Below, in pieces: positions 9,757 through 19,271 of a stretch of DNA of 64,000 nucleotides; the stretch's first letter is position 1; every line of letters starts with the position of its first letter. The stretch covers positions 1 through 64,000 of the forward strand of contig JAZNOP010000117.1 of NCBI GenBank assembly GCA_045580875.1. The letters are read 5' to 3'. Source of the stretch: SIG598 sp045580875 (lineage in GTDB: Bacteria; Bacillota; Clostridia; Oscillospirales; Acutalibacteraceae). Under the pieces are notes generated by a model. It was not told where the DNA came from. It saw nothing but the letters and a program-made list of their open reading frames with translations, and did not search any database. The position numbers were made by a program, and so were the translations under genes.

Positions 9757-9790
9757 AAACTCCCACATTGAAAAAACAATGTGGGAGTTT
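9757..9790. terminator. Bidirectional terminator between serine hydrolase and opp operon
   Basis: A perfect 14-bp inverted repeat (9757-9770 with 9777-9790) has a 6-base A loop. It is A-rich before and T-rich after, and lies between convergent genes. Confidence 0.9.
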
Positions 9791-9807
9791 CTTTAGTTTT
9801 TGATTAA

Positions 9808-10212
9808 TTATACCGAATAGAATAAAAACATAAATATAAGTGCTACCGCAAGAAATATCACACCGCTTATTAACAAAAAGCTGTATCCGCTGATTTTTCT
9901 ATCACGTTTTCTCTCAAGATAATCAGCATAGCTTTCTGTACCAATACCTCTGCCTGGAATAAAGATACCTATTCCTTGGGATAGAGCATAAGCAATGCCA
10001 TTAAGTGCACCTGAATTGCTGATTGCTATAAGAGCAGCAGTCATTATTAGCAGTACAGCAGGTGTTGTAAAAGCATCACACAAAATACGATATTTGTCTT
10101 CAAGTGACTGTACTCTAAAGTCTCTTAGAGCAACGTAAACATACGCTAACAACAGTCCACTAGCCATTGACGCGCCATATTTTATCAGATTTACCTTTAC
10201 TTTATCACTCAC
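9808..10212 (-). CDS. DUF3899-like small membrane protein
   Basis: A 134-residue protein with three or four hydrophobic segments (near 8-27, 45-65, 70-90 and 112-132). A basic loop with DYLERKRDRK precedes the last one. The LCDAFTTPAVLLI stretch matches DUF3899 proteins of Firmicutes, whose function is unknown. The start is GTG at 10212, placed 7 bases after AGAGGAG and overlapping the oppF stop. Upstream in-frame ATGs lack a site. As the last gene of the opp operon it could be an accessory membrane protein, which is inference. Confidence 0.65.
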   Translation of the reverse strand: MSDKVKVNLIKYGASMASGLLLAYVYVALRDFRVQSLEDKYRILCDAFTTPAVLLIMTAALIAISNSGALNGIAYALSQGIGIFIPGRGIGTESYADYLERKRDRKISGYSFLLISGVIFLAVALIFMFLFYSV

Positions 10213-11422
10213 TTGCAAACTCCTCTTTGTAACTCTGCTCTTCTGCATCATTACAATATACAAAATGACCCGGTAATACTTCTCTCATTGACGGCTTATC
10301 TACTGAGTAATCATGCGATGCAAGAGAGTTGTATATGATTCTCTGCCGGTTCTTTTCAGAAATCGGATCAGGAAGAGGAATTGCCGACAAGAGTGATCTG
10401 GTATACGGATGCATCGGATGTGCAAAAAGCTCATCTGAGGATGCAAGCTCAACCATTTTGCCGAAGTACATAACGCCAATACGGTCTGAGAAATATTTTA
10501 CAACAGACAGATCGTGCGCAATAAAAAGAATAGTAAGACCAAGTTTTTCACGAAGCTCATTGAGTAGGTTAATAACCTGCGCCTGAATAGATACATCCAG
10601 TGCAGAAATTGGCTCATCCGCTATAAGCAGCTCCGGATGCATTATTACCGCACGTGCAATACCGATACGCTGACGCTGTCCACCTGAAAACTCATGAGGA
10701 TAACGACCGGCATGCTCTCTTACAAGACCTACCAACTCAAGAATTTCAAAAACCTTCTGATCAATGTACTCCTTGTCAGTAATACCATTTATCACAAGAC
10801 CTTCAGCAATAATCTCTTTGACCGTCATTCGAGGATTAAGAGATGCTATTGGATCTTGGAATATCATCTGTATCTGCGTGATAAGCTTAGTATTTTTTGC
10901 TATTCTCAGCTCATTTCTGTATTCCTTACGAAGATTTTTAAGAGCTTCCGGATCTCTTTCAGCAGATGCAAACTCCGGCTCATACTTCTGATTTATCTGT
11001 CTAATCAGGGACTCGGAATATTCGCGATCAGAATATTTATGATCAAAACCCGCAGATTTTATTTCTCTCTTAAGTTCAGCTATACGCTTTTTACACTCGA
11101 TTCGTCTTTCGCGTGCTGCTGAGGAAAACTTCCATCCCAACTTACGCTTTTCAGCACGAAGCTGACGAATCTCTGCCCGATAAGCTCTTGTACCGGCACA
11201 GATACGCTGACCCTTAAAATATATGCTGCCAGAAGTAATGTCATATATTTTGATGATGGAACGACCTGTTGTAGTCTTTCCGCATCCGGATTCACCAACC
11301 AATCCGAACACTTCGCCTTTTTTGATTTCAAAGCTAACGTCATCTACCGCTTTTACCGGACCAAAATACTGACACAGATTATCTACCCGCAGCAGTGTCT
11401 CTTTTTCATTGATATTAGACAT
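10205..11422 (-). CDS. oppF: Oligopeptide ABC transporter ATPase (OppF type) with a charged insertion
   Basis: A 405-residue ATPase of a peptide importer on the inner face of the membrane. Walker A is GESGCGKT (43-50), the Q-loop is FQDP near 188-191, the signature is FSGGQRQR (245-252), Walker B is LLIADEP and the H-loop is His303. The C-terminal extension with HPYTRSLLSAIP is typical of OppD/OppF. It is about 80 residues longer than usual. The excess is a highly charged, probably coiled-coil insertion at about 75-180, between Walker A and the Q-loop. It overlaps oppD by 8 bases. Confidence 0.92.
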   Translation of the reverse strand: MSNINEKETLLRVDNLCQYFGPVKAVDDVSFEIKKGEVFGLVGESGCGKTTTGRSIIKIYDITSGSIYFKGQRICAGTRAYRAEIRQLRAEKRKLGWKFSSAARERRIECKKRIAELKREIKSAGFDHKYSDREYSESLIRQINQKYEPEFASAERDPEALKNLRKEYRNELRIAKNTKLITQIQMIFQDPIASLNPRMTVKEIIAEGLVINGITDKEYIDQKVFEILELVGLVREHAGRYPHEFSGGQRQRIGIARAVIMHPELLIADEPISALDVSIQAQVINLLNELREKLGLTILFIAHDLSVVKYFSDRIGVMYFGKMVELASSDELFAHPMHPYTRSLLSAIPLPDPISEKNRQRIIYNSLASHDYSVDKPSMREVLPGHFVYCNDAEEQSYKEEFASE

Positions 11423-13571
11423 TAGGATTCCCTCCTGTCTTCTGCTTCATTCTTTCAATGCGGTCTGTAATAATCTTCGGAAGCTCGACTTTGGGAGCAT
11501 CCGGATGCAACAGCCATGTAGCTGCTCTGTGTGTCTCAGAAACCTCGAACATCGGCGGCTGCTCCTCAAAATCTATCTGCATCGCGTACTTGTTTCGTGC
11601 AGCAAACGCATCACCAATGGGGGGATATATCATGTTTGGAGGAGTACCTGGAATTGCATCAAGCTTTTCCTTTGTATCCAAGTCTGGCATTGAAGAAAGA
11701 AGTGCCCATGTATACGGATGACGTGGATCATAGAATACTTCTTCAGCAGTGCCATACTCAACAATCTTTCCTGCATACATAACTGCTATATCATCAGCCA
11801 TATTAGCAACAACGCCAAGGTCATGCGTAATGAAGATAACAGAAAGATTGCGTTCCTTCTTTAGTCTGTTTATAAGCTCAAGAATCTGAGCTTGAATGGT
11901 AACATCAAGTGCTGTGGTCGGCTCATCGCAGATCAGAATTTCCGGATCCGCAGAAAGAGCAATTGCTATAACGATACGCTGACGCATACCACCGGAGAAC
12001 TCAAAAGGATACTGATAGAAACGCATGCGCGGCTCAGCAATACCAACTTCTTCCATCAGTTTTATTGCTTTTGCCTTTGCCATTTGATAGGTTACCTTAT
12101 AGACAACCTTTGAAGCTTCATTCTTAAGGTAATCAATTACGTTGACACTACGTGCTTCAAAATCCATAGTAGCGGAGTCTTCAACATACATGATATATCT
12201 ATCACGCAGAACTGTAATGGTTTTGAGTATATCAGCCTTCAATTCTCCAAGATCAACAACATCCTTCGGAACAACCTTCCAGTCAACTGTCTTGCCACGC
12301 TTTATAAGCGCATCACGTCTTGCTGACTGTCTGGCATAACGAGCCTCTTCTCTCGGATTATGCTTAACATAATGGAAATACTTGTTAATGCCAGAAATAA
12401 GGCTGGAACGGAAAGTATATGCAACACTGTCCTTATAGGTCTCAAGTCTGTCAATGCTTTCATTTACTTTTTCCGACAACTCTGTAGCATACTTAAGAGC
12501 AGATTTCTTATCAAAACTTCCGCTGAAATAGTTTATTGCATTCTCAAGCTCAGTAATAAGTTCTCTTTTTACTGCAAGAGCATTATAATAAGAACGCTCA
12601 ACGCCCTTCTTTTGGAACTCTATAAAATGCTTCATGAAATTCTCATCGAGATAATCCAAGCAAATCTTGTTTACTTCTGCGATTGGTCTTTCGTGAAGTC
12701 TTTCTTCCGGATTATTAAGCAAGTAGAAACCTATACGGAAAAACTCCGGACGCTCCTGAGCTGTAAGCTCTTCCATGAGTGCCTTTGTATCAAGCAGCGC
12801 CTTTTCAAGACTTTCTGGGAGATATGATTTTTTTGCTTTATATCTGTCAGCCTCTCTCGACAATGTATCGGAAATCTGAGACAGCATTTCTACATAAGCA
12901 TGCGTGAGGAAAGGATCATTTATACCTTTAATATCAGAAATATATCCTTTCAATATAGCTTTAACATCCATCTTCTGCTTCTTGCTCAAACGGAACAGAA
13001 CCTCATCAATAGATTCAATCAGTCCAGTTGCAGCAAACACAGATGTATTGTAGCTGTTTTCAAGGCGATTTGATTCAATGCAGAACTTATCAAAAGTTGC
13101 GCATAGCTCATTAACCTTCTCCTCTTCGCCAGTTGCAGCAATCATCTCTTTCTTGAGAATTTCAAGCATAGAATTGAATCGCACTCTGGCTTCTTTGCGG
13201 CTTGTCTTATTTTTCAGCATCATAGCCTCGGTTATCTGCTTACCAATCTTTACTATAGGATTAAGCGAGGAGAGGGGATCCTGAAAAATCATAGAAATGC
13301 GGTCGCCTCTGATGGTGCACATTTCCTCTTCAGTTATTTTGAGAAGGTCGTGTCCATCATACAAAATCTCGCCGCCTTCAATTATAGAGTTACCGGCAAG
13401 AATTCCAAGAATAGCCTTGGAAGTTACAGATTTACCTGATCCGGACTCGCCAACAATGGCAAGTGTTTTGCCATGCTCCAGATCAAAAGATATATCACGT
13501 ACTGCCTTCAGTGTACCGCTGGAGGTACGGAAGGATATTTTTAAATTTTTAACCTCTAAAATTTTATCCAT
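11415..13571 (-). CDS. oppD: Oligopeptide ABC transporter ATPase (OppD type) with a giant helical insertion
   Basis: A 718-residue protein, about twice the family length of 320-350. The ATPase parts are normal: Walker A GESGSGKS (41-48), Q-loop MIFQDPLSSLNP (94-105), signature FSGGMRQR (525-532), Walker B ILICDEP (545-551) and H-loop His583. The OppD/F C-terminal region contains HPYTWALLSSMPD and PGTPPNM. Residues of about 130-495 form an insertion between the Q-loop and the signature, in the helical subdomain. It is rich in Lys, Glu and Leu, without recognised motifs. The frame is uninterrupted, so this is not an assembly artefact of two genes. Confidence 0.92.
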   Translation of the reverse strand: MDKILEVKNLKISFRTSSGTLKAVRDISFDLEHGKTLAIVGESGSGKSVTSKAILGILAGNSIIEGGEILYDGHDLLKITEEEMCTIRGDRISMIFQDPLSSLNPIVKIGKQITEAMMLKNKTSRKEARVRFNSMLEILKKEMIAATGEEEKVNELCATFDKFCIESNRLENSYNTSVFAATGLIESIDEVLFRLSKKQKMDVKAILKGYISDIKGINDPFLTHAYVEMLSQISDTLSREADRYKAKKSYLPESLEKALLDTKALMEELTAQERPEFFRIGFYLLNNPEERLHERPIAEVNKICLDYLDENFMKHFIEFQKKGVERSYYNALAVKRELITELENAINYFSGSFDKKSALKYATELSEKVNESIDRLETYKDSVAYTFRSSLISGINKYFHYVKHNPREEARYARQSARRDALIKRGKTVDWKVVPKDVVDLGELKADILKTITVLRDRYIMYVEDSATMDFEARSVNVIDYLKNEASKVVYKVTYQMAKAKAIKLMEEVGIAEPRMRFYQYPFEFSGGMRQRIVIAIALSADPEILICDEPTTALDVTIQAQILELINRLKKERNLSVIFITHDLGVVANMADDIAVMYAGKIVEYGTAEEVFYDPRHPYTWALLSSMPDLDTKEKLDAIPGTPPNMIYPPIGDAFAARNKYAMQIDFEEQPPMFEVSETHRAATWLLHPDAPKVELPKIITDRIERMKQKTGGNPNV

Positions 13572-13576
13572 AATCT

Positions 13577-15160
13577 TTACTCCTCCACGCCGCGCAGTGC
13601 GGGATTAAAAGCATCACGCAGACCATTACCGAACAGATTGAAGCAAATCATCAGTAAGGAAATGATGAGTGCAGGATATATCATCAGATGAGGATAGTTT
13701 ACCCAAATTGAGCTGGCATCGGAAAGCAATGTACCAAGTGAAGTGCTCTCTGCAGAACCAAGTTTTACTATACCAAGGAAAGAAAGCATAGACTCAGACA
13801 TGATAGTGCCGGGAATTGCCAGAGCTGATGAAGTGATGAGAGTACCCAATGTGTTCGGGAAAATGTGTTTCCAAATAATACGGCGATCACGTGCACCAAG
13901 TGTACGGGCTGCCATGACATATTCCTGATTTTTAAATCGGTAAAACTGTGCACGCACACGATATGCTGTACCAATCCATCCAGTAACAACATAAGCAAAG
14001 AGCAAACACGGAACAGGACCCAGTTTTGCCGACAGGTGGAGCTGGAACAAGGTAGCAACAACAATGAACGGAACACCATTCAGAATATCAGATACACGCT
14101 CAAGGATAATATCAATTGTACCGCCATAATAACCTTCTACTGCACCGTATATTGCACCAAGCACAAAGTTGATTATACATACGAATATTGCTACAAGCAG
14201 AGAAAGCTTGATACCACCAGCAATACGAAGTGCGAAATCATATCCCTGTGAGTCAGTTCCAAGCACATAGTCAGGAGCACTGCCATACAGATACTTATAA
14301 TAGTTGTAATACAGAACACGAACCTTGTACTGAGCAGTTTCCATTGTGCCGCCGCCAGTATATTCGTAATAAATTGGATCTCCGTTTTCATCACGCTTGT
14401 AGTTATCCTCAAGCATGACACCGTTCTGCATATCAGCAAATGAAATGGTCTTGGTCATTCCCAACGCATCAACGCGAACAGGCGAACCTTTTTTGGACTT
14501 ATACCAATAGTTGGCATCATTCGGATCAAGACACCATTCATTGTTTTCAACAAGCGGATAAAGGAGCTGTAGACCGGTCTCTTCCTGCCAATCAAGCATA
14601 ATCTGAAGCTCGGTCTGCGGAATGCTCTTATAAAGGAAACCTACTTCAAGATAGGAGTCAATACGACTGGAATAAATCAAGTTTTCCTTTTTGTTTGCAC
14701 CAATAGTTACAACCGGATCGCCAATTTTGACCATTGGCTGATAATCACTGTTGAGACCGTCTTCAAGTGCAACGCCATTGCCTGCATAATCCTCTGCACC
14801 AATACCGACAGCAATAGCTTTAATAAGACCTTTTTCAGAAAAATCTCGATCCATACCTCCGTCCATAAATCCCGGCAAATGAATAAACTCAATACGGGCT
14901 GGCTTCTTAGCGTATGTGCTGACCATAAAAGTAGAATCGTGATTAGTAATAATAAACGGGGCAAGGAAAGAATAAAGAACTATTATTATGATGATAACTG
15001 TAGCTACAACAGATGCCTTACTCTTGCGGAAACGAATCCACGCATCTTTAAAATAACCAATCGGCTTATCATCAAACTTTTTGTCAGTGAGTCGCTCCCC
15101 CTCATTGACAAAAGAAAATTTGTCCTTGGGGATATGAGTATATTTATTTGTATTTTCCAT
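13577..15160 (-). CDS. oppC: Oligopeptide ABC transporter permease (OppC type) with a long external loop
   Basis: A 527-residue permease; OppC is usually about 300. TM1 (about 50-72) and the C-terminal membrane block from about 310 on are typical. The latter includes the EAA-type loop ARTLGARDRRIIWKHIFPN and the GTDSQGYDFALRI entry motif. Between TM1 and TM2 lies an insertion of roughly 230 residues, predicted outside the membrane, where it could touch the binding protein. It lies 5 bases upstream of oppD and 2 bases after oppB. Confidence 0.92.
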   Translation of the reverse strand: MENTNKYTHIPKDKFSFVNEGERLTDKKFDDKPIGYFKDAWIRFRKSKASVVATVIIIIIVLYSFLAPFIITNHDSTFMVSTYAKKPARIEFIHLPGFMDGGMDRDFSEKGLIKAIAVGIGAEDYAGNGVALEDGLNSDYQPMVKIGDPVVTIGANKKENLIYSSRIDSYLEVGFLYKSIPQTELQIMLDWQEETGLQLLYPLVENNEWCLDPNDANYWYKSKKGSPVRVDALGMTKTISFADMQNGVMLEDNYKRDENGDPIYYEYTGGGTMETAQYKVRVLYYNYYKYLYGSAPDYVLGTDSQGYDFALRIAGGIKLSLLVAIFVCIINFVLGAIYGAVEGYYGGTIDIILERVSDILNGVPFIVVATLFQLHLSAKLGPVPCLLFAYVVTGWIGTAYRVRAQFYRFKNQEYVMAARTLGARDRRIIWKHIFPNTLGTLITSSALAIPGTIMSESMLSFLGIVKLGSAESTSLGTLLSDASSIWVNYPHLMIYPALIISLLMICFNLFGNGLRDAFNPALRGVEE

Positions 15161-15162
15161 AA

Positions 15163-16140
15163 TTATCTCTCTCCCATTCTGATACGAGGATCAATAAATC
15201 CGTAGCTGAGATCAATGACTATACCAGACAGTAGATTAATAAAGGTATAGAATACCGTATCCATCATAAATACATCATAATCAAACAGATTTATAGACTG
15301 AAGATAAAGCTGTCCAACGCCAGGAATCGAAAATATCTGCTCGATAACAAATGAACCGCCCAAAATGCCGATAAAGCTAGAAAGTATCATCGGCAGAATC
15401 GGAACCATTGCATTTTTGAGTGCATGACGTGCTGTAGCCTGAGCATGTGTCAGACCCTTAGTACGTGCAAGTAACATATAGTCAGAAGTAAGTGTTTCGG
15501 TAAGTTCAGCACGAGTAAAACGTGTAAGACCGGCTATAGTACCAAATGAAAGCGCCAATACCGGAGCAATCATAGAAACAAACATCTTCCATGTAGTCCA
15601 GGAACCACCAGCATCAGCCAGCGAATATACCTGCAGCGGCAGCAAATCCCATTTGAAATAGGTGTAATACTGCACAAGGAAGGCATAAACATAAACAGGA
15701 ACCGAAACAAACACCATAACGAGGGTGCTGATAAGAGAATCCTGCCACTTGTTCTTCTTTACAGCTGCATAGATACCAAGCATAATTCCTATCGGAATAG
15801 AAATTATAAGCGAATAAAGGTTTACCAGCACTGTAGGCAACAGACGGCCTGTAAGCAGATTCCAAGCCGGTTCACGGAACTGAATATACCAGGAGGTACC
15901 CCAATCCCACTCAGTAAAAATACCTTTGAGATAAAGCCAGAACTGTACCATCAGCGGCTTATTGTAACCCAATGCTTCCCAACGTGCCAACATTACCTCA
16001 GCCTTTACTGTTTCCTGCGGAAGTGAACGTGGCAACAGGCGAATAAGCACAAAGCAAATCGCAGTTATAACGAAAAGTGTAAAAAACATCAGGAGAATAC
16101 GTTTTATTACGTATTGTACCATTGAACCTTTTTTTCCCAT
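15163..16140 (-). CDS. oppB: Oligopeptide ABC transporter permease (OppB type)
   Basis: A 325-residue inner membrane permease of normal length with about six helices. The EAA loop reads ARTKGLTHAQATARHALKN, followed by the family C-terminus with VIEQIFSIPGVGQLYLQSI and FIDPRIR. It pairs with OppC to form the channel. Unlike OppC, OppD and OppF it has no obvious insertion. It is separated from oppA by a 220-base gap holding strong hairpins. Confidence 0.93.
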   Translation of the reverse strand: MGKKGSMVQYVIKRILLMFFTLFVITAICFVLIRLLPRSLPQETVKAEVMLARWEALGYNKPLMVQFWLYLKGIFTEWDWGTSWYIQFREPAWNLLTGRLLPTVLVNLYSLIISIPIGIMLGIYAAVKKNKWQDSLISTLVMVFVSVPVYVYAFLVQYYTYFKWDLLPLQVYSLADAGGSWTTWKMFVSMIAPVLALSFGTIAGLTRFTRAELTETLTSDYMLLARTKGLTHAQATARHALKNAMVPILPMILSSFIGILGGSFVIEQIFSIPGVGQLYLQSINLFDYDVFMMDTVFYTFINLLSGIVIDLSYGFIDPRIRMGER

Positions 16141-16193
16141 TGATTCATTTTCTCCCTTTCCTTCAAATTTCTGTGGTATAGGTGGGCTGAAAA

Positions 16194-16321
16194 CTGCTGT
16201 TCTTCGCTACAGGTCGTTCGCTGCAGAACTACCCATAGCGAAAAACAGTAGCAAGCAAATTTTTACAAAATTTTGCACTAAATTCAACCCAAGCCAGGGG
16301 GGGCAAAATGCCCCCCCTGGC
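16194..16321 (-). terminator. Hairpins between oppA and oppB (attenuator or partial terminator)
   Basis: The GC-rich stem 16293-16305 with 16309-16321 (13 bp, AAA loop) lies just after the oppA stop in the direction of transcription. A second imperfect stem, 16194-16208 with 16237-16251, follows. Neither ends in a strong U-run on the minus strand. Such structures commonly keep oppA mRNA more abundant than the downstream transporter genes; that role is inferred. Confidence 0.65.
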
Positions 16322-16361
16322 CTTTTAAGGGGTCAAGATTGCTAAATTATCAAATCAGCTA

Positions 16362-18845
16362 TTATTCGTAGCTAAGGGTACCACCCTGATCAGCAACGAA
16401 TGCATCCCACTCAGCATCAGTGTAGTTGTAGGTCATAAGCTCAATTCCGCCGTAACCATACATGATGTTGTACTCCTGAGTATAGTAGTTAGCCTGATAG
16501 CTCAGGAGAGAGCAGATTGTGGAGGAAGCAAGCGGAATACGATAGACAAAACCAAGGAATGCTTCTTCCATCTCAGCAAGAACGTGAAGCTTGGTCTCGA
16601 AGGACTCGTTTGCAAGGTCGCCAGAGCCAACCATGCAGCGGGACCACTCCTGCCAGGTCTTGGTCATCTCAGTGCCGTTTACGTCAATAGTAAAGGTCTC
16701 AGTTGCAGGATCCCAACAACCAAGCTCATTGATCTGACCTGCATACTGCTCAGTATCACAGTAGACCTGGAAGTTACGGAACGGATAGAAAGCAGCGCCG
16801 CCCCATGCGCCATAGCCGATTGCAAATTCGCCAGCCGGAACATCGCCGTATCTGTCAGGAATGTTGCCAACAGCCTCGAGGGTGATCTTACCGAAGCCAG
16901 AACCCTCAGCAGCAGCGTTGATGTACTCGTTCATAAGGGTAAGCTGCTGGTTATCAGAAGAGGTGAGAGCACCCTTTGCCCAGCCAATACGGATGACGAT
17001 ATCCTCGCCCTCAGTGTAGAGACCCTCAGCAACAAGCTCTTCACAAGCCTTCTTCATGAGTTCCTGAGCCATGGTCAGGTTGTAACCGTTGATGGAATCG
17101 TGAGCAGCCTTAAGGTCTGCGTACGGAGTGCCCTCGCCGTACTCAACACCGTAGAAGTTGCAGATAGCCTGCATAGCTTCTTCAGAGTTACGGTAAGAGG
17201 AAGTAGGATCGTTGTAAACATCGTAGAAGTAGAGGCTGTTCAGCAGGGAGTATGCGGGGAGATAACCTGCAGTTGCGCCAACCCACTCGTTACGATCAAT
17301 ACCGAGGGAGAACGCCATACGGAAGTTCTTGTTGGAAAGAACAACAGAATTGGTGTTGCCCTTGGAGTTATCCATCTCCTGAAGTGCTTCAAGACCAGTG
17401 TTGAAGAAGAAGGACATGGTGTAGGTTTCCGGAGCCTTATAGAGCTGATCGGAAGTAGCATAGACAGGGAGGTCATCAGCAGAAGGAGCCCACTCAGTAA
17501 GCTGACCCTTAAGGAAAGCCTGCTTTGCAGCGTCATCGTCCATAACGTCGATAACAACCTTGGTGGTCTGATATGCCTGAACGCTCTTGCCGTCTACGAG
17601 GTAGTCGGTCATAGCATAGAGATAACCGCTCTCGGTCTTCTCATATGCGTAGTAGTTCTCGTTCTGTACGAAAACAACCTGCTTTGCATCCTGGAGAGAC
17701 TCCATTCTGTAAGGACCATAGGACATGGTGGTCTCAAGGGAGGTACCGTAATCGGTGGTAACAAGCTCACCAGTGGTGTCCTTGCCAGCCTCGTACAGAT
17801 CCTCGTAAACCAGCCAGTTGGAGGTGCAGGAAGTCAGGAAGTAGTTGATGTCGATCTGAGACTGGGTGACATAGCGGATGGTGTAATCGTCAACCTTGTA
17901 GCAGCCAACGGTGCCATCGTACTTGCACTCAGGATAAACCTTACCATAAACGAGATAATCGCCAGTGTTATCAGCGGTCTCGCCCCAGTCAGGGCTGAAG
18001 GTGATAACCTTGGTCAGGAGATCAATGGTCTCATCGGTTATTGCAACGTTGCCGTTCTCATCAGCAAGAGCCGAAAGAGCCTCGAAGCTGGCAACATCGA
18101 ACATTGCATCGCCATAAGCGCCAACATAGTCAGCAAGGGAGTTACCGCCGAGCCAAGCAATGCCGGAGCCGATAGCAAACATAGCCGGTGCGCCGTCAGG
18201 AGTGGTGTAGGAACCATCATCACCGACAACGAGATCAGCTACGCGATAAGCAGAAGCTGCATCGATCCATGCAGTAGAACCGCCATAGTAGAAATCGTCG
18301 CCGCCTGCTACTGCAGATTCACCTGCATAGTAAAGGTTTGCACGATAGTTCTTCATAGCCGGATCAAGGAGAGCTTCCATGGAGTAGATGTAGGTATCAG
18401 CATTGATAGGAGTACCATCTTCCCACTTCATGTCAGGATTGAGCTTGATCTCGAATACGAAACCAGCGGTGGTATCTTCGACAGCCTGTCCCTCAGGAAG
18501 AGTTACCTCAAACTTGGTCAGGTCGTCCTGATGATCAGCAGTAACGTCAGTTACGCTTTCAGCAGCAACATAGATCCACTGATAGACACCGTTTTCGGAG
18601 TCCTCGATGGACATGGTGCAGAGAGGAGCAGAGAGATAGCTGAGGATGGAATCGTCAGCATTGGTCTCCCATGCATGAGGATTCCAGTTGGAACCCAGAG
18701 CGGTGGTGTAGCTGCGATAGGTGAAGTCGCCTTCAACGATATCTGCAGCGGTGTTGCCAACATCAGGTGTGTCGTTATCGGTGCCACAGGCAGCCAGAGA
18801 AACGAGCATAGCAACTGCGAGCAACATTGCCAAGAATTTCTTCAT
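16362..18845 (-). CDS. oppA: Extracellular solute-binding protein family 5 lipoprotein (OppA-like)
   Basis: An 827-residue binding lipoprotein that captures peptides outside the cell for the OppBCDF importer. The signal peptide MKKFLAMLLAVAMLVSL is followed by lipobox LAAC with the lipidated Cys20. Family-5 features include FEIKLNPDMKWEDGTPINA, the standard substrate-loop entry. It is much longer than usual OppA proteins (540-600), and is acidic and aromatic-rich. The ribosome site TTGGAGGG precedes ATG at 18845. It is the first gene of the opp operon and has a strong promoter. Confidence 0.92.
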   Translation of the reverse strand: MKKFLAMLLAVAMLVSLAACGTDNDTPDVGNTAADIVEGDFTYRSYTTALGSNWNPHAWETNADDSILSYLSAPLCTMSIEDSENGVYQWIYVAAESVTDVTADHQDDLTKFEVTLPEGQAVEDTTAGFVFEIKLNPDMKWEDGTPINADTYIYSMEALLDPAMKNYRANLYYAGESAVAGGDDFYYGGSTAWIDAASAYRVADLVVGDDGSYTTPDGAPAMFAIGSGIAWLGGNSLADYVGAYGDAMFDVASFEALSALADENGNVAITDETIDLLTKVITFSPDWGETADNTGDYLVYGKVYPECKYDGTVGCYKVDDYTIRYVTQSQIDINYFLTSCTSNWLVYEDLYEAGKDTTGELVTTDYGTSLETTMSYGPYRMESLQDAKQVVFVQNENYYAYEKTESGYLYAMTDYLVDGKSVQAYQTTKVVIDVMDDDAAKQAFLKGQLTEWAPSADDLPVYATSDQLYKAPETYTMSFFFNTGLEALQEMDNSKGNTNSVVLSNKNFRMAFSLGIDRNEWVGATAGYLPAYSLLNSLYFYDVYNDPTSSYRNSEEAMQAICNFYGVEYGEGTPYADLKAAHDSINGYNLTMAQELMKKACEELVAEGLYTEGEDIVIRIGWAKGALTSSDNQQLTLMNEYINAAAEGSGFGKITLEAVGNIPDRYGDVPAGEFAIGYGAWGGAAFYPFRNFQVYCDTEQYAGQINELGCWDPATETFTIDVNGTEMTKTWQEWSRCMVGSGDLANESFETKLHVLAEMEEAFLGFVYRIPLASSTICSLLSYQANYYTQEYNIMYGYGGIELMTYNYTDAEWDAFVADQGGTLSYE

Positions 18846-19271
18846 TTTTTAACCCTCCAAAATAAATTATTTACCCCTAGTTCATGTGCAGTACAAACGC
18901 AAGGTAAATTCATATTTATTTTACCTTTAAAAGCGCATATTGTCAAATGCTTTTTTCTTTTTTTCAGCTATTCTGTATACATATCACATAAAACACCCTA
19001 TTTTTTGCAACACTATATACATGTTTCCAAAATAAAAAACGCAACAAATTGTGCCTTCATTTTATTTTTATTCATATAATCCAGCAACAATTACGGATTA
19101 ATATTCAGTTTATTTCTTATTCGACCTACAATCAAGTACATGCGCGCATAAATATACAGATCAATCATTATATCTGCACGTAGTTTACTTTTACTGTACA
19201 CTATCTTATTTTATGCCAAACTAAATTGCGTTATTCTTATAAGAAACAGCTGTTTTAGATTTGCATTTGCT
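18846..19271 (-). promoter_or_regulatory. Intergenic region with the oppA promoter
   Basis: On the minus strand TTGACA (18941-18946) and TAAAAT (18918-18923) are 17 bases apart, a near-consensus promoter about 75 bases before the oppA start. The rest (18947-19271) is AT-rich and holds no convincing gene. No clear terminator for the methyltransferase was found in it. Confidence 0.75.

Noticed and set aside
11415..13571. OppD as two genes wrongly joined, or a frameshift
   Set aside because: A single uninterrupted frame carries N- and C-terminal ATPase halves in the right order, and the insertion has codon use like its neighbours.
16584..19079. An 831-codon open frame on the plus strand opposite oppA
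   Set aside because: It is a mirror of the strongly biased oppA codons. It has no ribosome site and no family features, and oppA has a lipoprotein signal and a clear family match.
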